Of a stretch of DNA of 12,451 nt, positions 1 to 4,612 are shown piece after piece. This DNA is from an uncultured bacterium (GTDB lineage Bacteria; Planctomycetota; Phycisphaerae; Sedimentisphaerales; Anaerobacaceae). The notes beneath the pieces were generated by a model. It ran no database searches. It was not told the DNA's origin and saw only the letters and a list, made by a program, of their open reading frames with translations. Every line of letters starts with the position of its first letter. The first letter of the stretch is position 1. A program made the position numbers and the translations under genes. The DNA is taken from the NCBI GenBank assembly GCA_913009865.1, contig CAJVYK010000049.1, positions 1 to 12,451 on the forward strand, written 5' to 3'.

Positions 1-474
1 ATGTGCGGGTAACATCTCGCCGTGAGTATAAACGTTGATGCCTTTACCCTCGGTTTGCTTTAGCAGCTCGTAGAGGTCCAGCAAATCGTGGCCGGTAACA
101 ACAATACCCGGCCCGGCCTTTGTGCCTCTCGGCACCGTCACCGGTGCAGGATTGCCAAAAGTAGATGTATGGGCATTATTGAGCATCTCCATAACGCGCA
201 GATTCATCTCGCCTGCCCTTAAGACCAACTCCAAATAACGCTCCATATTAAAATCCACGTTCGTCAGCGTTGCGAACATCGCCTCGTGCATAAATGCGTC
301 AACCTGCTCATCGGTTTGTCCGAGTTGGCGGGCATGATAGGCATAAGCAGCGATACCTTTCAGCCCGAATATAAGGGTATCCTGCAAGCTCTGAATATCC
401 TCGTTCTTGCCGCATACGCCGATTTTGGTACATCCTGTACCACCTACAGTCTGTTCACATTGATAGCAAAACAT
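1..474 (-). CDS. hcp: Hybrid cluster protein (Hcp, hydroxylamine/NO reductase), N-terminal part
   Basis: Hcp is a cytoplasmic Fe-S enzyme that reduces hydroxylamine in vitro and acts as an NO reductase in nitrosative stress. The window holds only residues 1-158 of a family usually near 530-550 residues; the frame is open to base 1. The N-terminus MFCYQCEQT is diagnostic, with Cys3, Cys6, Cys15 and Cys21 spaced C-x2-C-x8-C-x5-C. In the family this spacing marks class I proteins with an N-terminal [4Fe-4S] cluster, typical of anaerobes; the enterobacterial class has C-x2-C-x11-C-x6-C. The ATG at 474 is preferred because AAAGGGA lies just upstream. An in-frame ATG at 489 would add only MKGKI and has no ribosome site. 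It is the last visible gene of a minus-strand operon, 35 bp after the HD-domain gene, with no hairpin between. The hybrid-cluster ligands lie beyond the window. Confidence 0.95.
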   Translation of the reverse strand, partial: MFCYQCEQTVGGTGCTKIGVCGKNEDIQSLQDTLIFGLKGIAAYAYHARQLGQTDEQVDAFMHEAMFATLTNVDFNMERYLELVLRAGEMNLRVMEMLNNAHTSTFGNPAPVTVPRGTKAGPGIVVTGHDLLDLYELLKQTEGKGINVYTHGEMLPAH

Positions 475-509
475 AATTTTCCCTTTCATTTTTTTATTGG
501 TTTTTTGTT

Positions 510-998
510 TCAGCTCTTTTTTATAAACGATTCCACTGCTATCTGACGACCCTTACAGGTCTTGAATACTTTATCAATAATCTTCCGCAGTTTTTCTTTG
601 CCGGCATTGGCAAAATCGGTCGGAATATTTACCAGCCAGTCCGCATCCCACACAATTCTGAACTCAATGGTATCTATGTCCCTGGCGCTGTGATGGCTGC
701 CGACTATTCTGCATATATGTCTGGTTGCCTCATCGGCAACATTATGCCTTTTCAAAATCTCTTCTGCGATACCCGGCCCTTCAATTTCCTGGTACTTTCC
801 CGCTGACGAGCCGTACTTGCGCTCGGCTTCGTGGATTCCGATGTCATGCAAAATCGCCGCTGCGGTAGCAACTAATGCGTCGCCGCCTTCGACCGCCTGT
901 ATCTGCTCTGCGTAATTTAAGACAGCAAGTGCGTGCTCAATCCGCTTTTCGTCTCCAGCAAAGACATCTTTCATCTCATTTATCAGTTTATCCCGCAT
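510..998 (-). CDS. HD-domain protein, putative phosphohydrolase
   Basis: A 162-residue soluble protein of the HD superfamily, metal-dependent phosphohydrolases acting on nucleotides or other phosphate esters; the substrate cannot be read from sequence. Visible motifs in order are His22 (in EHALAVLNYA), the His51-Asp52 doublet (ILHDIGIHEAE), the His102-His103 pair (GSHHS) and Asp118/Asp120 (VWDADWL). These fit the H...HD...H...D metal-ligand pattern, so the site looks intact. There is no signal peptide, membrane helix or partner domain, so this is a stand-alone HD protein of normal size. The start has AAAGGG about 10 bases upstream. It sits between the cupin gene (29 bp) and hcp (35 bp) on the same strand, suggesting co-transcription. 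A role beside Hcp, such as clearing damaged nucleotides or turning over a signalling nucleotide, would be speculation. Confidence 0.85.
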   Translation of the reverse strand: MRDKLINEMKDVFAGDEKRIEHALAVLNYAEQIQAVEGGDALVATAAAILHDIGIHEAERKYGSSAGKYQEIEGPGIAEEILKRHNVADEATRHICRIVGSHHSARDIDTIEFRIVWDADWLVNIPTDFANAGKEKLRKIIDKVFKTCKGRQIAVESFIKKS

Positions 999-1027
999 AA
1001 TACTTACACCCTTTGCAACGGCACCGC

Positions 1028-1378
1028 TTATGTGCGAATCATAGTCAGCAGCATTTTGAACTTTTCTTCCGCGGTAACCGCATGCGGGACATTGGCCGGC
1101 ATTATGATAATCCGGCCGGCTGAAGCTTTTACATCTTCACCACCTATGGTCAGCAGCGCCGCCCCGTCAATAATCTGAACAACCGCGTCCAAAGGCGACT
1201 GATGTTCACTCAACCTCTGGCCCTTATCGAAAGCAAACAGCGTAATTGTCCCGGCCGGCTTGTCCAGTATCGTCTTGCTGACTATCGAATCGGCTGCATA
1301 TTCAACCATGTCCGCCAATTTTCGGGCCTTACCCAGACAGGCCTGCAGTACATTTGACTTTCCCTTCCCGCCGCTCAT
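1028..1378 (-). CDS. Small single-domain cupin protein
   Basis: A 116-residue cytoplasmic protein consisting almost entirely of one cupin beta-barrel. Cupin motif 1 is Gly53-x5-His59 ... Gly72 and motif 2 is Gly88-x5-Pro94 ... His99. Of the four classical metal ligands (two His and Glu in motif 1, one His in motif 2) only His59 and His99 are evident. The second motif-1 His is Ser61 and the Glu position is Ala65 (Asp64 next to it). It may therefore bind metal differently or act as a sensor or binding protein; I recall similar small cupins in anaerobes with this pattern, so it is probably a subfamily trait. The ATG overlaps the TGA of the Rrf2 gene (ATGA), and a perfect AGGAGG lies 8 bases upstream, so translation is probably coupled. 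Function is unknown; context ties it to the Rrf2/hcp stress operon. Confidence 0.85.
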   Translation of the reverse strand: MSGGKGKSNVLQACLGKARKLADMVEYAADSIVSKTILDKPAGTITLFAFDKGQRLSEHQSPLDAVVQIIDGAALLTIGGEDVKASAGRIIIMPANVPHAVTAEEKFKMLLTMIRT

Positions 1379-1830
1379 TTTTTTATCCTCCTAAGATTCC
1401 TTGCCTTGGCTTCTATTTTCACCGCCCTGCTCCGCAACAACTCATCCAGTGTAATACCGCGAAGATAACTGTCGATATATTTTTGAAGTTCGGCAAGTTT
1501 TTTGCTCACGGTACAGCTTTTCTGCCTGCTGCACACATCCACAGCTAACAAACATCTATTCAAGCTCACAGGCCCCTGAATCACTCCTATTATTTCCATA
1601 AGAGTTGTCTTTGATGGCTCCCTGCTTAAGCTAAACCCCCCTTTCGGCCCCATACAGCTTACTACCAGTTTAGCCCTACGAAGCTTCTGTAATATCTTGC
1701 ACGCAAGCTGATACGGAATATCATCACCTTGCGCCACTTCCCTCGTCGATACCGACTTCTGCCCGTAATGTATCGCCAAATTCACCATCACACGCAGTGC
1801 ATAATCCGTATTTCGCCTTAAAACATCCAT
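1375..1830 (-). CDS. Rrf2-family transcription regulator (NsrR/IscR-like) with three Cys
   Basis: A 151-residue winged-helix DNA-binding protein of the Rrf2 family, which includes IscR and NsrR. The N-terminus MDVLRRNTDYALRVMVNLA is the typical first helix, followed by the helix-turn-helix (about residues 27-55) and the wing (GPKGGFSLSR, about 61-70). Cys93, Cys100 and Cys106 (C-x6-C-x5-C) lie in the loop where IscR and NsrR bind an Fe-S cluster; those proteins usually show C-x5-C-x5-C, so the first gap is one residue longer here. An extra Cys59 lies at the start of the wing. Length is normal. It heads a minus-strand operon with cupin, HD and hcp genes and is divergent from the copper locus. 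Since hcp is a classical NsrR target, I infer a sensor of NO or Fe-S status that autoregulates this operon. Family assignment is firm; the NsrR-like role is inference. Confidence 0.92.
   Translation of the reverse strand: MDVLRRNTDYALRVMVNLAIHYGQKSVSTREVAQGDDIPYQLACKILQKLRRAKLVVSCMGPKGGFSLSREPSKTTLMEIIGVIQGPVSLNRCLLAVDVCSRQKSCTVSKKLAELQKYIDSYLRGITLDELLRSRAVKIEAKARNLRRIKK
1387..1392 (-). promoter_or_regulatory. Strong ribosome binding site of the cupin gene
   Basis: AGGAGG on the minus strand lies 8 bases before the cupin ATG and inside the last codons of the Rrf2 gene. It is much stronger than the AAAGG-type sites of the Rrf2, HD and hcp genes. It supports the start at 1378 and suggests the cupin is made in greater amounts than the regulator. 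Confidence 0.75.
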
Positions 1831-1853
1831 ATTTAATCAAACCTTTAAATTTT

Positions 1854-1877
1854 GACTAATCTTTATGTAAGACTAAT
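1854..1877. repeat. Direct repeat GACTAAT x2, candidate operator at the Rrf2 promoter
   Basis: GACTAAT occurs at 1854-1860 and again at 1871-1877 (17 bp register). The second copy overlaps the minus-strand -10 box and the first lies just past the predicted start site, where a repressor would block RNA polymerase. Such placement fits autorepression by the adjacent Rrf2 protein, but the motif is not one I recognise as a known Rrf2 site. Confidence 0.45.
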
Positions 1878-1903
1878 ATAATCCTATATAATTATTCCGT
1901 CAA
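1875..1903 (-). promoter_or_regulatory. Sigma70-type promoter of the Rrf2-cupin-HD-hcp operon
   Basis: On the minus strand TTGACG (1898-1903) and TATATT (1875-1880) are separated by exactly 17 bases, close to consensus. The start site is expected near 1868, about 38 bases before the Rrf2 ATG. The spacer is AT-rich and holds two copies of ATATAAT (plus strand, starting at 1876 and 1886) one helical turn apart. Confidence 0.7.
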
Positions 1904-1920
1904 TGCTAAAAAATGTTTTC

Positions 1921-1949
1921 TTGAAAAAAGTTTTTGGGAACGTTAGAAC
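1921..1949 (+). promoter_or_regulatory. Candidate promoter for the secreted TRASH-like protein gene
   Basis: TTGAAA (1921-1926) and TAGAAC (1944-1949) are 17 bases apart. The -35 is good and the -10 is only moderate (4 of 6). A start near 1956 would give a leader of about 80 bases. It is arranged back to back with the Rrf2 promoter. Confidence 0.4.
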
Positions 1950-1959
1950 CTATTGGTTC
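1946..1959. promoter_or_regulatory. Perfect inverted repeat GAACC-TATT-GGTTC, candidate operator
   Basis: Two perfect 5-base arms around a 4-base centre overlap the proposed plus-strand -10 box and start site. This position suits a repressor of the copper-locus gene. It does not match the CueR, CsoR or CopY consensus sites known to me, so the binding protein is unknown. Confidence 0.4.
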
Positions 1960-2024
1960 GTTTTTAGATGGTAACAGCAGCGAAAAATGCTGTCTCTAAA
2001 TTGCGAACAAGCATAGTCTTAATT

Positions 2025-2030
2025 AGGAGA
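2025..2030 (+). promoter_or_regulatory. Ribosome binding site deciding the start at 2037
   Basis: AGGAGA ends 6 bases before ATG 2037. The longer in-frame start at 1968 has no such site and would put 23 non-signal residues before an evident signal peptide, so 2037 is chosen. Confidence 0.75.
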
Positions 2031-2036
2031 ACAAAA

Positions 2037-2549
2037 ATGAGCAAAAACAGAGTAGGAATAATTATTTGTATCGTCGGCCTAATGGCAATAGTAACTGTGA
2101 GTCTTCCTCTGACCCGAACAGAGGCTGATGCTAAGCATCAAAACCACAACCAGGCAGCCAGAATGGATATGGACACAAACACCGGAGCTAAGGCTTTTAG
2201 TCTTGACCGGATTCACTCTGAACAGTTGCCAGCGGTATTGAAGTCAATCGATGAAGCTGTCAGGGCCGTCGAGGCCGGCGACAGCAAAGCCGCCCTGAAC
2301 GAACTGCATAAAGCTAAAAAATTGATTGCCGCTGTCAATGAAGCTATTGGCGGATATATAAAGCCGAAGTTTGTAAACAATCGCTGCCCGGTTATGGGCA
2401 CGCCTATCAAACCCGGCAAGGTTACCAAAAATCTTATACGAGAATTTAAAGGTCAGAAAGTTGCTTTTTGTTGCACAAGATGCCCTGCAAAGTGGGATAA
2501 ACTCACAGATACCGAAAAGCAGGCAAAATTAGCCAATGTGAAGCAATAA
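2037..2549 (+). CDS. Secreted Cys/Met/His protein with TRASH/YHS-like metal motif
   Basis: A 170-residue predicted periplasmic protein. Residues 1-30 form a signal sequence or N-terminal anchor: MSKNR, then a hydrophobic stretch to about residue 24. A short His/Met segment follows (His34, His37, Met43, Met45), then a helical region (about 58-108) and a C-terminal motif with Cys117 in RCPVMGTPI and Cys145-Cys146-x2-Cys149 in FCCTRCPAKW. The CPV(M)...(Y/F)KG(x)xVxFCCxxC pattern is that of YHS/TRASH-type metal-binding modules. It is not a recognised named gene. With a Cus-type efflux system immediately downstream, a role in capturing periplasmic Cu(I)/Ag(I) is likely but inferred. It stands 131 bp before the outer-membrane gene and shares its motif with the protein at 4088-4591. 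It is divergent from the Rrf2 operon, and its promoter region contains a palindrome. Confidence 0.85.
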   Translation: MSKNRVGIIICIVGLMAIVTVSLPLTRTEADAKHQNHNQAARMDMDTNTGAKAFSLDRIHSEQLPAVLKSIDEAVRAVEAGDSKAALNELHKAKKLIAAVNEAIGGYIKPKFVNNRCPVMGTPIKPGKVTKNLIREFKGQKVAFCCTRCPAKWDKLTDTEKQAKLANVKQ

Positions 2550-2553
2550 CCGG

Positions 2554-2582
2554 CTAAAACTTATTCCGGATATAAGCTTTAG
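2554..2582 (+). terminator. AT-rich hairpin just after the first copper-locus gene (weak or partial terminator)
   Basis: CTAAA-a-CTTAT pairs with ATAAG-c-TTTAG around a 7-base loop, giving an 11-position stem with one mismatch, 4 bases after the stop codon. No run of T follows, so it is not a standard intrinsic terminator. It could protect or process the mRNA 3' end and so lower expression of the genes downstream. Confidence 0.4.
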
Positions 2583-2637
2583 TGTCAAGAAAAGAGCGGG
2601 TTACGACCGATTATTATTATTAAAGATGGGTGTGTTC

Positions 2638-2643
2638 TATAAT
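2638..2643 (+). promoter_or_regulatory. Perfect -10 box TATAAT before the outer-membrane efflux gene
   Basis: TATAAT lies 37 bases before the ATG at 2681. No good -35 exists at 16-18 bases (only TTATTA-like sequence within a run of ATT). It may be an activator-dependent internal promoter for the efflux genes, or a chance match in AT-rich DNA. Confidence 0.35.
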
Positions 2644-2680
2644 CCGCTGTTAGATTAACTTGTTCCTCCAGACTTAGACA

Positions 2681-4066
2681 ATGAAGCAATATGAAATAAT
2701 AGCAGCGTTTGGGGTGATTGCTTGCCTGTTTACATCAGGTTGTGCATCCGGCGAGCTTGAAAATTATGAATCGTCCCCCTTCTTGCTTTCGCAATCCACA
2801 GGATGCCTCTCGGCAGAAAGCAGGAGGACAAACCCCGAACTGCCGGAGTTGACCGAATCGGCTGGACTTTCAGACTATCTTGCGTATGCGGCTTTGAACA
2901 ATCCCGGCCTTGAATCGGCGTTTAACCGGTGGAAAGCTGCGCTGCAGCAGGTACCACAGGCCGCAACACTGCCTGACCCACGCTTTACCTACCAGTATTT
3001 CATCGAAGAGGTAGAAACCCGTGTCGGTCCACAACGCCAGAGTCTTGGAATCGCTCAGCTTTTTCCGTGGTTCGGCAAACTTAACCTCGCTTCAGATGTA
3101 GCAATGCAGGCGGCTAATGCTGCGCGACAGCGTTACGAGGCAGCCAAACTTAAGCTCTTTTTTAAGGTAAAAGATGTATACTACGAATACTACTATCTGG
3201 CAAAAGCCGTTGCCGTCACGAAGGAAAACATCAATTTAGTTAAGCATCTGGAGAGCGTTGCAAGAAACCGATTCAAAACCGCAGCCGGTACTCATCCGGA
3301 TGTCATCCGCGCTCAGGTCGAGTTCGGAAAATTGCAGGACCGTCTCCTGACACTGCTTGACCTGCAAAAGCCGATTGTCGCCCAACTGAATGCTGCCCTG
3401 AATCGACCGGTTAACGCCGGGATTCCCTGGCCCGGTGAAATCAAACTTGAGGACGTACGCATTACCGACAAGCAGTTACTTACCCAGCTAACAGAGCAAA
3501 ATCCTGAGATTAAGGCGCTCGATTTTAAGATAGCTCAAAATAAACGCAGTATTGAGTTAGCGAAAAAAGACTATTTCCCGGACATTACCCTGGGGCTAAA
3601 CTTCATCGACACAGACGACTCTACTGTAGGCAACCCAAAAGATAATGGCAAGGACCCGGTTATAGCTATGGTATCGGTCAACATACCGCTTTGGCGGGAA
3701 AAGTACGACGCAGGTGTCCGTCAGGCACAAGCACGATATTATTCCGCCATACAAAATAAAGCAGAGAAAACTAATTCCCTTAGCGCCGAATTGAAGCTGG
3801 TACTGTATCATTTCGCCGACGCCGAGCGAAAGATTAATTTGTATCGAGATACACTGCTGCCCAAGGCCTCCGAGTCTTTGAAAGTAACACAGGCCGGTTT
3901 CCAGACGGGGCAAAGTAGTTTTACCGACCTGATTGATGCCCAGCGAATACTGCTGGAATTCGCACTTGCCTACGAACGGGCCCTGGCCAACCGAGCGCAG
4001 AGCCTTGCCAAACTGGAGATGCTTGTCGGACGAGAAATCCCGCGTATAGTAAAACAAAGTAATTGA
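2681..4066 (+). CDS. TolC/CusC-family outer-membrane efflux lipoprotein
   Basis: A 461-residue outer-membrane channel of a tripartite RND heavy-metal exporter, which forms the exit duct across the outer membrane. The N-terminus MKQYEIIAAFGVIACLFTSGC is a lipoprotein-type signal with Cys21 as the probable lipid site, although Thr at -3 is not ideal. The region LPDPRFTYQYFIEE ... GIAQLFPWFGKL (about 97-133) and the C-terminal FQTGQSSFTDLIDAQRILLE (about 407-426) are typical of the two outer-membrane efflux repeats, with long coiled-coil helices between. Length matches CusC/CzcC relatives (about 415-460). No clear Shine-Dalgarno site precedes the ATG. It is followed after 21 bp by the second TRASH-like gene and then by adaptor and permease genes, which assigns it to that pump. 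Family is firm; copper/silver specificity comes from the partners. Confidence 0.92.
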   Translation: MKQYEIIAAFGVIACLFTSGCASGELENYESSPFLLSQSTGCLSAESRRTNPELPELTESAGLSDYLAYAALNNPGLESAFNRWKAALQQVPQAATLPDPRFTYQYFIEEVETRVGPQRQSLGIAQLFPWFGKLNLASDVAMQAANAARQRYEAAKLKLFFKVKDVYYEYYYLAKAVAVTKENINLVKHLESVARNRFKTAAGTHPDVIRAQVEFGKLQDRLLTLLDLQKPIVAQLNAALNRPVNAGIPWPGEIKLEDVRITDKQLLTQLTEQNPEIKALDFKIAQNKRSIELAKKDYFPDITLGLNFIDTDDSTVGNPKDNGKDPVIAMVSVNIPLWREKYDAGVRQAQARYYSAIQNKAEKTNSLSAELKLVLYHFADAERKINLYRDTLLPKASESLKVTQAGFQTGQSSFTDLIDAQRILLEFALAYERALANRAQSLAKLEMLVGREIPRIVKQSN

Positions 4067-4087
4067 TTATTAAGCATCGGATATCGA

Positions 4088-4591
4088 ATGTTAAATGCCA
4101 AACAGCAGGTCGCTGCAATTATGATACTGTTCGCCTTATCGGCAGCAGCTTGCGCTGATGGAGAAAGCTATACTGCGAACTCACCGGCAGAGACAGGAAA
4201 AGTTGTCCGGCAAACCTGCCCGGTTATACCCGAAAACAAAGTTGACCCCAACATATTCACTGAATACAAAGGCGAAAGGGTGTATTTTTGCTGCACTTTT
4301 TGCCGGGCGGCCTTTCTGCGCAACCCCGAAAAATACCTCCAACCTCTGCCGCCGCCTACTCAGAATGATAAAAAAGGCATCGAGGACAATCACCAATCAG
4401 GCGAACTGATGCCGGCCAAACTCATAAAACCTATGGGAATCATAACACTGTCGTTACTTACCCTGACAGTTATGGCTGGCCTGTTTCGCCGGAAGAGGCC
4501 GAAATTTCTTCTCGGCTGGCACAAACGGCTCGGCATTACCACGCTGGTCTCTGCAATAATACATTTAATCCTGGTACTAACAGCTCATTAA
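4088..4591 (+). CDS. TRASH/YHS-like metal-binding protein with two C-terminal membrane helices
   Basis: A 167-residue protein not recognised as a named gene. Residues 1-24 form a signal peptide ending in LSAAAC, with Cys22 possibly lipidated. The metal module is Cys44 (TCPV) through Cys68-Cys69-x2-Cys72 (YFCCTFC), ending with NPEKYL as in YHS domains. After a polar linker (about 86-112) come two hydrophobic helices, about 116-133 and 148-164, separated by a basic loop (RRKRPK). His145 at the foot of the second helix (GWHKRLG) and His159 within it (AIIHLI) recall the WHxxxG...H helices of membrane cytochrome b proteins, but a pair alone would not hold heme without a partner. It lies between the outer-membrane channel and adaptor genes (21 bp gaps each side) in one operon. 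A role in delivering Cu to the pump, or in copper reduction, is inferred. Confidence 0.8.
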   Translation: MLNAKQQVAAIMILFALSAAACADGESYTANSPAETGKVVRQTCPVIPENKVDPNIFTEYKGERVYFCCTFCRAAFLRNPEKYLQPLPPPTQNDKKGIEDNHQSGELMPAKLIKPMGIITLSLLTLTVMAGLFRRKRPKFLLGWHKRLGITTLVSAIIHLILVLTAH

Positions 4592-4612
4592 TTCTTTAGA
4601 AATGGTAAAATT

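Noticed and set aside
1199..1327. Loss of classical cupin ligands as a sign of a broken gene
   Set aside because: The frame is intact, has a strong ribosome site and keeps His59 and His99; the pattern is likely normal for this small cupin group.
1968..2036. Longer start for the first copper-locus protein
   Set aside because: The extension would precede an obvious signal peptide and lacks a ribosome binding site; ATG 2037 has AGGAGA 6 bases upstream.
3596..4057. 153-codon minus-strand open frame
   Set aside because: It is antisense to the conserved C-terminal half of the TolC-like protein and shows no domain or ribosome site.
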